Assembly: GCA_022578965.1 (NCBI GenBank)
Contig: MU400508.1
Coordinates: forward strand, 682,001 to 746,000
Reading direction: 5' to 3'
DNA: 64,000 nt
Source: Xylaria sp. FL1777
Taxonomy: Eukaryota; Ascomycota; Sordariomycetes; Xylariales; Xylariaceae
The notes under the pieces are model-generated. The model searched no databases, was not told the origin of the DNA, and saw only the letters and a program-made list of their open reading frames with translations. Below are positions 37,113-49,393 of this stretch, in pieces (the stretch's first letter is position 1; the number at the start of each line of letters is the position of its first letter). The position numbers and the translations under genes were made by a program.

Positions 37113-38459
37113 AACTACCGGCTCGCATCGCACAGGTGTTTTCCCCGGATACACGACGTCTCGAGGCACACGGCGTGGGGGATATGCGAAGTATTAGGCG
37201 ATTCCCGAGTTCCGTGGGGTATGGACAGGATTCTTTGCCAGCACGCAGTCCAAGAACCGCCATCATATGCATCCTACTAGGCATTGCCTTGAAGCAAGGC
37301 TCGAGCTTAATCTCCATTGCTTCATTGTCCCACCATTGGTGTTGTTGACTGCCCTGTGGAAGGGAGAGGTTGTGTCGTTCTATATAATGCTAGACGTGGC
37401 TTCAAAGTGACAGCGGCACTGAATCGTTGTGCATTCTGCGCCGGGGAAAAGGTCGTCGATCCGATGCGCCGAGATGCAGATGAATCGCCGCTGCTCTTGT
37501 CTTAGCTATGTTGTAACACGTCCAAAAGGATGTGTAGCCACGCCTTTGGATTCACCATGACAAATGAAAATCCGCTAGTAAACGAACCCAGAAGTTTAGT
37601 CGGAAATTAAAGCGATGGAAGTATGGAAGTATTATCTCGATCGTAGACGACATCACATCCACTTACATACCTCTCTGACTAGCTAACGGAAAACAGCATC
37701 TCATGAGCTAGGTATCGTGGTTACGTAGCATTCAATGCCAAGGCCAAGAGTACCACTAGTACCACTACCCCAACTCTTGAACGGGTCATGAGCCTCATTA
37801 AGTCATCAGGCGGGGAAGAGCCGATCTTGTGTCGATTTAGGAAGTTCGGATTTGCTAACCTGGCCACTTTGACCGAGGCGTCTCGTGGTGTAGTCGAAGG
37901 GCTAGAATAACCATCAGAGCGGCCACCAGACGAGTACACTGCATAGTCTGCATAGCAGAGTGCATAGGTCGCGGTCGTATCAAAGAATTTCCAGGGATTC
38001 CCCGCACGCACGAGGGCCTCTCGGCTTTATTGACTGGGCTAATACCTTGCACTGTCTGCAATTTCCCACGACGGGACGTCATATGGCTGACGGCGCCTCC
38101 ATGCAGCAGGAAAGAGCTTAATAGAAATGGTCGGCCTAGACCAGGAGAAAAGCTAGCCATGCAGGTGATCTTCCGTTTTCCGGGGAAAGAAGACCTACTT
38201 AGGTATGTAGCTAAATTCTTAAACTTAAAGAAGCAGCTGGCAATCGTCTGTTCGGATGCGAGTACCTCTATAATCCAATGAATAAAAGAATTCATTTGTC
38301 CACCAGTGGAATTTCGCCTCTGTTTGCGCACTGGTAAAATTTGAATTCCAGTTTGGGGCGTTCCACCGCGTCGTGGTTCTCCCTTCATTCGCCCGATCCA
38401 CCGTTGCTAGAGAGCTGTTCTGGCATACGCACACAACAGTCGAACCAGATACATCAATA
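37113..38459. other. Upstream flank of the GH125 gene
   Basis: This should contain the GH125 promoter. Frames at 37317-37505 (plus) and 37855-38388 (minus, 177 codons with an ATG) are open but have no recognisable domain. The 37.2-37.5 kb part may be a continuation of the broken gene just upstream. No RNA gene was seen. Confidence 0.4.
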
Positions 38460-40131
38460 ATGATGATGCGATTCTCGGCTTTGCTGCTGAGTTCGCTCGC
38501 AGCGACCTCATATGCGATCACTGGTAGAGCAGCCTGCCCCGACTATACCCAGTACTCCACCCAGATTCACCAGCCATTGTCTGCGGGGAAATACCAATTA
38601 TCTTTTATGCGCCCTGAACAAGCATGTAGAAAATATACGGTGCCGGAAGTCGAAAATGCTATTAATGATATGAAGGGTCTAGTGAAAGACCCTGATCTCT
38701 CCCGTCTCTTCGAAAATGCGTTTCCGAATACATTGGATACCACTATTACCTGGAAAGGCTTCGCGAACAATGGTACGGGGGAAGAGGTGAGTGATTGGTT
38801 GGACTTGGTAATTCCTAACAGTCGAACTTGACTAACTTTCAGTCAATAGCTCACATTTGTGACGACGGGGGACATAGTTGCGATGTGGCTACGAGACTCT
38901 GCGAACCAATTGCGAAGCTATAAGTCACTGCTTAAAGCCAATGCCTCAACCAACTCCCTTGCTTCGCTGTTTCGCGGTGCCATTAATCTGCAAGCACGCT
39001 ACATCATCCAAAACCCGTACTGCAATGCGTTCCAGGCACCGGCCGAGTCGGGTCTTCCGCCGGTGAATAACGGGGCTGCCAATACCGACAAGGTTTCCCC
39101 TGGGTACTCCTCAAACTTCGTCTTCGAATGCAAGTACGAGCTCGATTCGATTTCTGCATTTCTCCAGCTGTCGTGGGATTACTACGATAAGACTCAGGAC
39201 GCCGAGTTCTTTGGGAAGTTCAATTGGATCGAGGGGGTCAAGACTATTCTGAATGTTGCCGAGGGTTTGCTTGTTGGTACATATGCCGACGACGGGTCCG
39301 TCAATACGTCGCCTTATACCTTTCAGCGCACGGCTACGTCGGCGACCGAGACACTCAGCAACAGTGGCGTTGGTAACCCGGTAAAGAGCGGCACCGGCTT
39401 GGTTCGGAGCGCATTTCGTCCTTCGGATGACAGCACGATCTACCAGCTCTTCATCCCTGCAAACATGCAGTTTTCGAGCTACCTAGGCAAGTGCGTCGAG
39501 ATCATGAAAGCTCACGACGCTGATCTCGCCGAGAAGATGAGCGACTTCGCGAACACCGTCCGGAATGGTGTTAATAAGTACGGTAAAGTGAAGCACGCCA
39601 CTTTCGGCGAAATTTACGCCTACGAGATTGATGGTTTCGGTTCGAGCAACCTGATGGATGATGCGAACGTTCCCAGTCTGCTGAGTGCGCCGATCTTGAA
39701 TTTCCTCGATGCGTCGGACGAGACATATCAGAATACGCGTAAATTCGTGCTATCCACGTGGAACCCCTATTATATGCATGGTCCGGTTATCAATGGGTGA
39801 GTCTGCTTTGGCGACAAAATACTATACATCACTTAGTTTTCTAACAATCATTCTTAGCACTGGAGGCCCACATGTTGGACCTGGTAGGGCTTGGCCAATG
39901 TCCGTCATCACAGCGCTCTTGACCTCTGATGATGACAGCGAGATCGTTACTGGTTTGCATACGCTTGTTTCGTCGACAGCAGGGCTTGGACTGATCCACG
40001 AGTCTGTCAACACGTTTGACGCGAGTCAATGGACACGACAATGGTTCTCGTGGGCAAATGGTCTGTTTGGTGAGATGCTACTCGGCCTCAAAGATAGGAA
40101 ACCGCAACTACTTGAGACGAGCTTCCAGTAG
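38460..40131 (+). CDS. Secreted GH125 exo-alpha-1,6-mannosidase (three exons)
   Basis: Exons are 38460-38786, 38850-39796 and 39858-40131, 515 residues. Three ATGs in a row start the protein; the sequence after them, FSALLLSSLAATSYA, is a signal peptide. GH125 (old DUF1237, the Mug157 family) is shown by CPDYTQYS, then TTGDIVAMWLRDSANQLRSY, PGYSSNFVFECKYELDSIS, TWNPYYMHGPVINGTGGPHV and GLIHESVNTFD. The aspartate in WLRDS and the glutamate in HESVN lie where the family's catalytic acids are placed. GH125 enzymes remove terminal alpha-1,6-mannose by inversion, from fungal mannan backbones or N-glycan cores. The acceptor at 38849 (CAATAG) is the only one that keeps frame; a nearby TTTCAG would not. 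It is divergent from the GH92 gene, whose product would remove alpha-1,2 side mannose. Confidence 0.92.
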
Positions 40132-40672
40132 CCCTCAAGGTTGTGGGATGGGGGCGGTTTTGTCCGGCCCGCCATTAACGACTGTCATATAATTCCCGAT
40201 TCCCGGCTAGAAACGGAATAGAAGTAGCATAATGCCATCAATGCCAGCAGTGGCCTTGTGTTGTTGTCTTGGATGTTGTGGCCTGCTTAATGTACTGTAT
40301 ACCAACTCTCGACGTTAATGTATTAGTGACACCACTGGGCCGTTCCCTCGTTGCTGGTTCGGGTCCAGACGTCCAGACGTTGGCCAGCGATTAGGATCGT
40401 AGGACTGTCTCGCTAACGTAGGAAGAATGACAAAGTGTATTTACCTATTCACCTCTCCACCTATCCACATCCGCCTATCCACCTACCCACCTACCGCCTA
40501 TCGCGAGACTCCCCTGACTTGGAGGATCCCGGGAACCGATCAGATGAGTCAAATCCAATGCAACCCCACTGGATTGAGCAGAAGCTGGTTGTGACGTGGC
40601 CAATGATAATACACCACCACACTGTATGCTTAACTCTGCCTGCAGTGCATAGGCAGACATAGCTCTGCATAC

Positions 40673-40702
40673 TGCCTAGGTAGGTAGGTAGGTACCTAGG
40701 CA
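40673..40702. repeat. Inverted repeat of TAGG-type sequence
   Basis: A perfect 10-base arm TGCCTAGGTA and its complement TACCTAGGCA are separated by ten bases of GGTA repeats. The tract could form a small cruciform. It belongs to the wider family of TACCTAGGTA-like palindromes in this window's non-coding DNA. Confidence 0.8.
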
Positions 40703-40902
40703 GGCAGAAAGGAGGTGTAGGCATACTGTGTGGTTGTGTGGTTTTCGGATCGTAACGGCATCTCAGAAAAAAGTCACCTCATCGATGCTACCATGCGACA
40801 TGAGTGACGCATTGAGCATCCAAGGCCAATCAGACTGGCGGTCACTATCAGGGGCACAGCATAGCTGAGCTGTAGCCTGTGTGTGTTTGTGGACTGTTAG
40901 GG

Positions 40903-40954
40903 ATGTTATGTTATGTATGTTATGTGTATGTGTATGTGTGTTTGTGTGTCTGTG
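40903..40954. repeat. TG-rich alternating tract
   Basis: A run of GTTATG, GTATGTGTATG and TGTGTTTGTG units, mostly alternating purine and pyrimidine. It is an imperfect microsatellite with no coding content. Confidence 0.7.
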
Positions 40955-41711
40955 GGGAAGTCCTGGCTGCAGTGCGAGAATCCAAGACAACGAACGTGAA
41001 TGTTTCGAAACCAATGTGATAAGTTTAATATATACAAGTAGTCTAGACCTAATGTATGACTCTTTCTAACTGCTGGGGGTCCTGCTGTGCGCATGTGTAT
41101 ACTAGGTACTTAGGTAGTCTAGATGCGTTTGTGTAAGTGTCCACAGACCTTCGATTAACCAGAGCTACCTATTAGTTACTTTCAAATGTTGCTACCTGCT
41201 TACACAGTAGCTACCTTGCTGTACTCTGTATACTTGATACTCATACTAACTTGTTGTCATGTTTGTTGGGCACCTTGAGGGACATATCATATGTCTTCGG
41301 AGCCAATTCGCAATAGTTTATGCCAGCAGAGTCCTTCGAGCTTGCTGCCATCCTAAAAACCTACTGCTACAAAGATTTATTGCTAGACCTAGCGAGTATA
41401 TTGAGGGTGACTTGTTAAAACACCTACCGTGCTACGTGTACCTTTCTACTTAATCCAACACATTTAGTCTACTGTCCATACCTATATACATTAGGTACTC
41501 TAGGCACAGATTATATATATAGGTAGGTACTTAGGTATATCTGCCTAGATAGCCTCCAGTATGGTACCTTTAAAAATTCACTAGATCTAAGTTAGGGTGG
41601 TGTATACTACATGTATCAAGAAGCCCACTCAGACTGAGGTTTACACAAATGCTAGCTTAATAGGTACCGGCGTACTGTACCACACTACGTACCCCTAGTA
41701 GGTACTGTAGC

Positions 41712-41723
41712 GTACCTAGGTAC
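41712..41723. repeat. Perfect palindrome GTACCTAGGTAC
   Basis: A 12-base perfect palindrome flanked by further GTAC and CCTA repeats. Related copies occur at 23805-23816, 46611-46620, 46787-46800 and 50092-50101. Confidence 0.8.
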
Positions 41724-42393
41724 CTAAGGGTTGTAGTGTAATTGGATGGCTGCGTCGATTGCTAGGCTACCTGTGCACTAATACTATCGGTACATACACT
41801 CGCACAATTTGGCCCCGGTTACTGCCCCAACCTTAGCTCCTTTGTCACTCTCTAAGTTTTCTATAGGCAATTCGTCATAGGCCAAGCCCATTGTCTTATC
41901 ACTCCTGATACGGTCGGGAGATCAGATCGTCCCCTACCTGGCTGCTAGACGGCACTTATCTACAACAAACATATACTGAACATAGGTACTTAAGAGAAAG
42001 GCTGTTTCTCGCTACCACCCAATCGCCGCCCTCGTCGTGGTTAGCGCGCGCGGACCGATGACGGATGGCACAGGGTCCTCACAACATCACGAGGAGCCAA
42101 CCGTCTGACTGGGAACACCCCGGCGACCCAGCTTGTCCAGCTCGCTCGCTCTCGATATTGTCCCCATATTCACTTCAACTTCACCTTAATTCTAGCCTGC
42201 ACTAGATTTCCCGCCTGTGTACGATAGTCTCTTGTACTTGCCCATCCATCTAGGCTGTGCACGCCTCCACGGCCATCCAATCCAATCCAATCCTACGTCT
42301 CTTAAAGCTGATCGCATATTTCATCACCACCGCCATTATCGCCATCATCACTGTCATCACTATTAACAGCAACAACCACCACGACAACAACAA

Positions 42394-42411
42394 CAGCAGC
42401 AGCAGCAGCAG
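42394..42411. repeat. (CAG)6 trinucleotide repeat
   Basis: Six CAG units follow a CAA-rich run, about 500 bases upstream of the ATG13 start and probably in its leader or promoter. Confidence 0.85.
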
Positions 42412-42908
42412 CACTTACAGTTCCTAGACAATCATAACGCCAAACATGTCATAGACTGCCTAGCCTAGCATCCCGTCCCTGCAGCCGTCCGCATACAGTT
42501 AGCAGAGCCGCCTTGAACACCACTGTTCATCTTCGACCCTGACCGACCAGCGTCTGCCTACTCTCCGTCCTGTCGAACAACTCGCCCAGATCACTTGTCG
42601 CGGATAGCCCCTTGTCTTCCTTTCGAGCCACTGTCAAGTTTTGCGCTACCTCCCTATCGACGACGTGAACAATGGATGCCAAAGTCAGGTGGCATCACAT
42701 CGAAATCCCCAATTCCATCTAACTCACGCACCAACCGCTTGCTCGCGCTGAATCGGCTTCGTCGTGCCATCGTTCTCTTCGCGACGAGTTTCCTGTCGAT
42801 CGCCAGCTACGATAGTTGGTAGACCTTGCACCAACGAGCTACTCGACCTCAATCAACATAATTGTCTGTTTATAATCTTTGATCGCCTACACCCCTTGTA
42901 TCTATAAA

Positions 42909-45863
42909 ATGCATCAGACACCACGTTCTACACGCCGTACTTCCTCCCCGGCATCCTCACCCCAGACAAATCCTACAAGAACCAACAATCAACGGGATCC
43001 TATAAGTCCTGCTGGTCAGCCGGGTTCGGTATCTGACGCTATATCCCATGAAAGTTCAACACGAACGGCAATGGCAGCCGGAACCATCCCACCTCGCCCA
43101 GAAGGAGGCCCGACTCGTGATTCTATTAAGAAGCTTGATCAAATCATCCAGGTGAGTCGTCCCCTACACATCCATACGCTCCTTACATTACACTGACCGA
43201 TGGCTCTGTAGAATGTCTATGCGAAGGCCGGGACTCTGATCTTACAGGAGCGCATGCAGGTAACTCATGTTCTCGTGGGTAAGAACCTCGAAAGGAGGAC
43301 GAGCAGATGGGTAAGTGACAAGCAGAACCATGATAATGTTGAGGAGGTAACTTGTTTGGCTAAATTTGGCGGTTGATAACAGTTTCAACTCGATACCGAC
43401 GATATCGACGATTTTCGGGAGGAGTTCCGTGTTTGGAAAACATGCGGTAGTTTTGAGAATCGTCCTCCTCCACTGATTATCGAAACCTATCTCGACACAT
43501 CTCGGTTAAAAAGCGGACAGAGTCTAGTTGCTCTAGATGAGAATGGGAAGCGTTGGGATGTTATAGAAGCTATCAATTCATCAGATCAGTCGAGCGATAG
43601 CAGCACCGGGCGTCAGGGCAAACCCATCACTCATGTCGTTTTAGAGCGATGGCGGATTGAATTGAAAGGCGCTTCCTGTGATGATCTTGAAGATTTCGGT
43701 CCCCTCCTTCCTACGGTGTATAAAAAGGCTATTGTCCTAATGCGGTCCATATACACCACAACGGGAATATTACCTGCGTGGAGACTAGCCAGGAATTCCA
43801 AGACGAAAGGCATACATCCTGCTTTGACAACTCGCTGTCGGGTTTTCTCTGGCGATTCGCGCAGTTTCGGATCTGACACATTGAGAACACCGTTATTTGA
43901 AGGTAGAGGAGACGTAGCTACCGACTACATGTTTGGTGACCTTGAGGTACCTGTAGGTCGCTTCTATGTGTCGGTTTGCTACCGGAACCACTGCGCCTTT
44001 CAGGTGGTCGAGACCGAGTCGCTTTTGAGTTCCCGGATAGGAATGGCGATATCTGATGATATGTTCAAGCCATCCCTGCCACGTCGAACTCACAGTCGCC
44101 ATGAGTCGCTGGCACACGAGGTTGGGTCCTTACCATACCACCGTCATCCTCATGATATCACCGAAAACCAGCAGCGATATGGAAGTCTATCAACTTTCCA
44201 CGGTGAAGGACCTGTGGGCACAAGCCCTATATCTGCTCTTAGAGCAGTGAAGGCACCAGGCTCAGATACTACATCGCCCCCTGATTCTAGACCTGCTAGC
44301 TTAGAAACCCCAGCTCACTCATTGCCTATCTCTAGTATAGCAAGACGATCTTCTCTTCGCATGACAGAAGGCTCCAGCAGACGTCCATCTGTCTCGTTTC
44401 AGTCATCACCCTTTAAGCACGGGTCGCTCTCTGGTTCGCCTGTACCGCGTGTGCAGGATCAAGATGTTCCACCGTCGCCTCGGACGTCCGGGGTGAGTAT
44501 GGCCTCCCACGTGCGAAATAGATCTTCGTTGACGGCCGGTATGCCTGCCTCGTTACGAGGGGGCCCGCCACCAAATACGAGTGATAATTCTGTCGCCGGA
44601 TCACCAAGACCAGCCAACACAAATCGCTTCAGCAGTAGTTTCACACATCGCCGTGGCCGTCATTCCATCGGTGGCACTAGTAGAGGCGACGATGATCAGA
44701 TGAGCAGTGGCAAACAAAGCCTCTCGTCTTCCGTTGCCCAGCCAGGCTCTGGTCTGCTGAACGAAGCCGGCACTGGAGGCAGCTCAGGCTCTTTCCAAAC
44801 AGATGATGATAGTATCCAAGACTTCTTGAAAGCCCTTGATAGCAAGCGGACACTTCAGAGTTTTGAACCATCTAAGAAGGGCGAGTCGACAAATAAGAGA
44901 ACCGCAGCCCAGCTCTCGAAGTTTTATCTCATGCGCGAGTCTAATAATGCGCTTACTGACTCTCTAAACTCTTCTATGCAATTGCAGAAATCATCAAGCA
45001 CGTCTAGTCGACACCTAACTAACGTGCCAGGTATGTCAACTTCTTCATCGCCTGGGAAACCTCTATCACCTCATACCCCGCACACACCCGCTATCCCCTC
45101 CCGTCTTAGTGAGAACTCGAGTGTGGATTATGCGGCTCCGGTGCGGACAGCATCGCGACCACACCATGACGTCGATCTTCCAGAGGGACCACCTGCGAGT
45201 GCCCCTGTAACATTTGAGAGAACTACCGCCATTGACATACCCTTGTCACCACGGCCTTACCCTCACGCCCGACGATCGAGTTCTGTTGCTCACCAGCCTC
45301 GCGTGACATCGGATGACGACGATGGAGAGGCCCAGCGTAGCCTTAGTCTAGGAGCGGAAGATCGTGAGGTGCCTAGTCTCAGCACATTGTTCAGGCGAGG
45401 GACCGCCGAACCCGACGAAGCAACAGACTCTCCAGCTCTCCAGCCACCAGCTGACATAAGAGCGACTGGTTCAGTAGACACGGAAGGTCAAGCATCATCT
45501 TCCGCTGAACGCGAGGTTCGTCCACCGGGGGGTTTCTTCAGTGGTCTCTCTGGGTCACCGTTTGGGAGGCGTTATGGCAGCAGCGCTGGTCGAGGTGTTA
45601 CGCCGCCGCATTCTGGCAGTGGCAGCCTCGTAGGATCGTATGGGCGGTATGGCCGTGGATATCCACGTGGTGGTGCTACTGGTGGGCCAGGCGGCGGTTC
45701 AACAGAAGAAATGGAGGATGAACCGCTCCTTTTTGACATGTCAGAAATAAACCGTGACCAGTCACGGCGGAGCCTCGAGGAAAATCGAGATAATATTAGA
45801 AATGCCAACTCTGGCGGAGAACGAGATGGCTACGAATCCAGCCGCGGGAGCCGTCGCTGGTAA
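42909..45863 (+). CDS. atg13: Autophagy-initiation regulator Atg13 (three exons)
   Basis: Exons are 42909-43151, 43212-43310 and 43383-45863, 940 residues. The protein begins MHQTPRSTRRTSSPASSPQT, then DSIKKLDQIIQNVYAKAGTL opens the HORMA domain (about residues 75-300). The domain continues through ERRTSRWFQLDTDDIDDFRE, RPPPLIIETYLD, THVVLERWRIEL and FYVSVCYRNHCAF. The remaining 640 residues are Ser/Pro-rich and disordered, with many SP and RRSS sites, as expected for the region phosphorylated by TORC1 and bound by Atg1 and Atg17. Atg13 is the regulatory subunit of the Atg1 kinase complex at the pre-autophagosomal structure. The length fits filamentous-fungal Atg13. Splice sites are strong (GTGAGT, GTAAGT). 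Upstream ATGs at 42446, 42672 and 42676 may form uORFs if the leader is long and unspliced. Confidence 0.93.
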
Positions 45864-47023
45864 GCTCGGGACACAGACCCATCCATGAGCTTTGCTTTAT
45901 TATTTTCACCTGAGTCACCCAAATGGTCCCCTGAATGCTAGCGGGGAATATAGAGGCGATTGGAGGGAGCCCCTCAGGCTCTACTCTCTTCTGGATGCGG
46001 CTGTTTGCGGAATATAAGTACAAATTGGCACTGTTTGGATAGCACCGGGGGATCAATCAGGATGGCGTTCACGGAGATGTGACAAGGCGACTTTAAAGGT
46101 ACGGTAGTGACCGGAGTCGAGAGCGAGCATTTGGCATGCTCCCAGTCTTGATGCGCTCGATGAAGACTACCGGCGTTGGGAGGGCATTTCTGCATCAGTG
46201 TTATTAATCATCTACATATAGGCTTCCCAGCTCTTAGCTAGCCGGGCCAGTGTTCATAGACAGGCGAGGGCTGTATTAGACGAGAACCGCAGATGAGGTG
46301 TGCTCCCTCTCGAGGACTCGATTGTAAATGCACTTAAAATATAGCCACCCATTGCTCAAATATACACGTCTCGGTCTACTGCTCATGCCTTTGAAGAGAC
46401 GAGACTCTGAAAGGCCTTGGTTCGTTTTGTATAGTGAGGTGGTTACTAAACGTCCAGAGCCAGGCCATACATACTGCGTACTTACAGAGAAATATATCCT
46501 TGGCCATTGAGCGTCATCTTGCATAGCCTGGTTGGTGGGGACTAGCCATTTATAGATTTATAGCAGCCTGCTATGACCCTTTTAGGATGTCTTCTTAGGG
46601 TGCTACTCAGTACCTAGGTAGGTATTACACCGCCCCAATGGGCAGAACACCGGGCTTTCGGGTGGGCAGAACTGGGCTCACACACAGCGCTTTAAGTACC
46701 TACTGCGTAGGCATGTCTCTAGGCTGCCAAAGTTGCCAGTGTCGGTTAGACTAATTGCATTAACACCTAAGCCCACCTCTATTTCGGGTAGGTACCTACC
46801 TTGCCCCAGAGCAATGCCCAGCAAACGTCGTCACCACATCTCCACCACCATCGATCTCGATATCCGCACCCTTATTTGGTTACCTAGCTCCAACATCCAA
46901 CATCCTTCTCTAGATGGAAGCTGAAGTCGACCTATCTCCGTCACCACACCACGCAACGTTCCGGATTTCTAGACAGATACAATCGAATCTATCAATACAG
47001 CCAGCACAGCTTGTTCCGGCATA
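45864..47023. other. Intergenic, ATG13 3' flank and HSE1 promoter
   Basis: No gene was found. Palindromes TACCTAGGTA (46611-46620) and GGTAGGTACCTACC (46787-46800) lie in the presumed HSE1 upstream region. Confidence 0.5.
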
Positions 47024-49393
47024 ATGTTTCGTGGCGCTGCGAGCAGCCCGTACGATGAAGGCATCGGTAACGTCATCTCCCCCAAACCACCTAACGACAA
47101 TGCTACGGTACAATCTCTCCAAACCAACTTGCTGACCCCTCATTGCTACAGTCAAGGCAACCGACGAGAACCTCACAAGCGAAGACTGGGGGGCCATCAT
47201 CGATCTCTGCGACAAAGTGTCGAGCGACTCGAATGGACCTAACCAAGCTATACAAGGCTTGATTAAGCGACTGGCGCATCGGAATGCTAACGTCCAGCTG
47301 TACACACTCGAGGTGCGTAGATATTGGCATCGATCACCCTCTTGATTTGGGCAAGATTGGAACTAACAATGTCTTCGTCAGCTCGCGAATGCGTTGTCTC
47401 AAAACTGTGGCAAGGCCATGCACCGCGAGCTCGCCAGCCGCTCCTTCACAGATGCCCTTCTCAGGCTTGCCAACGACCGCAACACACACCAGCAGGTGAA
47501 GGCCAAGATTCTCGAGCGCACAAAGGAGTGGTCCGACATGTTCAGCAATGATGCCGACCTTGGCATAATGTACGATGCTTACTACCGCCTAAAGCAGAGC
47601 AACCCAACCTTGCAACCTCCCTCAGCCCCGCAGAAGACTGGCCTTACCGACCTCGATCGTCAAAAGGAGGAGGATGAACTGCAGATGGCCCTCAAGCTTT
47701 CGCTACAAGAGGAAGAAAGGAAGAAAAAGGCTACTGAGAATACATCCTCCGCGCCCGGCCCTAGCTCTGGCGCAGGTCACGGTCAAGGAGCCGGCGCGAC
47801 CACAGGGACGTCCGGGCCAATTCTGTCGCATCCTACTGGCACCACTGCGGCCACTGTATCGCGTGTTCGTGCGCTCTACGATTTTGTACCCTCCGAACCA
47901 GGTGAACTGGAATTCAGGAAGGGAGATGTTATTGCCGTGCTGGAGTCCGTCTACAAAGACTGGTGGCGGGGCTCTCTGAAAGGCCAGACGGGTATCTTTC
48001 CCCTCAACTACGTCGAAAAACTCACAGACCCAACACCGGATGAGTTGCAACGAGAGGCACAAATGGAAGCTGAGGTGTTCGCCGAGATCAAAAACGTAGA
48101 GAAGCTACTCACACTACTAAGCACGTCTAACACGGCACCGCGGGAAGAGGACAATGAAGAGATTTCTGTAAGGGCATTAACCCAATCTAACCTCGACCCG
48201 GGATCTTGCTAACATGATTAGAAATTATATCACCAGACCTTGGCGATTAGACCGAAGCTAATCAAGCTAATCGAAAAATATTCTCAGAAAAAGGACGATT
48301 TTACACAACTGAATGAAAAGTTCATCAAAGCAAGAAGGGACTACGAATCATTATTAGAGTCATCGATGTCTCATCCTCCGCAACACAACTATCATCACTA
48401 TGCGGCAGGACCGCCTGTGCCTCAAGGCTACGGTGCTCCGGCTGGTCCACCGGGGCCGGGTTACGCGCCCCAGGGCCCGGCGCCAGGCACGCAAGATCCT
48501 CAGAGATACTATACCCCTGGACCTCAGGGGCCGCCACCACAAGGTATGTCCAGCCAGACTGGTCTTCCTTAGGTCAAACTTACTCATTTGTAGAGCACAA
48601 TCAATACCAGGCTTCCTCACCGCCACCTAACTTTCAACGACCAACCCCTGGGCCCGCGCCATTCTATCTCCAAGGCGCAGAGGTACCTCCTCAAGGCGGT
48701 CCACCTCCGGCACAGCAATATCCCCCACGGGATCAACCATCGCGAATAGCTGCAGGCAAGCAACCGGCACCTCAGCACACCTCCAGCCCGCCTCCCCCGC
48801 AGGCATATCAAGCCTACACGCAGGCCCCGCATCTCGCAGGGCCACGACCACAAAGCACATATGGCAACCCTCAAGAATTATCAACACCAGCATACGACTC
48901 CCCCGTTGCGACCCATAATAACGCAAGTGCGCCGGATCCATACTCGGCATCCGCCTATTCCCAAGACGATATGTACAGCAGTCCCACGGCCCCTGCACCA
49001 TCAGCCTCCCCTCCGGGACCATCTGGCCCACCTCAAGGTGTTGCTACCCCCCTCGCTCTCACCTCTCACCCAGGTCAACCGCAATATACGGCCTACAATC
49101 CCAATCCCCGTCCCCTTCAACACCAAAGCTCATTTGACGCGCCAGCGCAACCTCCGCCTCAACCGACGAGCGCTGCGCCACCAATCCCACATGGCCAAGC
49201 ACCCGACGTGATAACCCCACTACCCCTACAGCCTGGCGGCCCGCATTATGATTCACGTCAGTCGCTGCCCAGCCAGACACATCATCACACTCAACAGTCC
49301 CAGCAACCACAATACAAAGCCTATGTACCGCCAGCTGCAAGCAGTGAACCCAGTGCCCCGCAAGATTATTATAGACAAAGTGCCGCATACTGA
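47024..49393 (+). CDS. hse1: ESCRT-0 subunit Hse1 (five exons)
   Basis: Exons are 47024-47066, 47152-47312, 47382-48167, 48222-48543 and 48594-49393, 703 residues. The VHS domain (about residues 10-140) reads KATDENLTSEDWGAIIDLCD and NVQLYTLELANALSQNCG across two introns. A ubiquitin-interacting motif follows near residues 160-180 (DELQMALKLSLQEEER). The SH3 domain is at about 228-283 (RVRALYDFVPSEPGELEFRK, then DWWRGSLKGQTGIFPLNYV). A GAT-like helical region is at about 290-370, with KLYHQTLAIRPKLIKLIEKY. The rest is Pro/Gln/Tyr-rich and disordered. This order is that of Hse1, the STAM homologue. Paired with Vps27 on endosomes, it binds ubiquitinated cargo for the multivesicular body pathway. 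Its partner Vps27 is not in this window. Confidence 0.94.

Larger units (their letters stand above)
40132..42908. other. Intergenic region and probable ATG13 leader
   Basis: About 2.8 kb with no supported gene. The left part is the GH125 3' flank. The middle (40.4-41.8 kb) is full of short repeats: ACCTATCC-type tracts, TAGG runs and GTACCTAGGTAC palindromes. From about 42.1 kb it becomes C-rich with CAA/CAG runs, fitting a long leader of ATG13 that contains upstream ATGs. Confidence 0.5.

Noticed and set aside
37855..38388. 177-codon minus-strand frame with an ATG upstream of the GH125 gene
   Set aside because: The composition is not convincing, no domain is visible, and it overlaps the presumed GH125 promoter. 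It is kept only as a remark in the flank entry.
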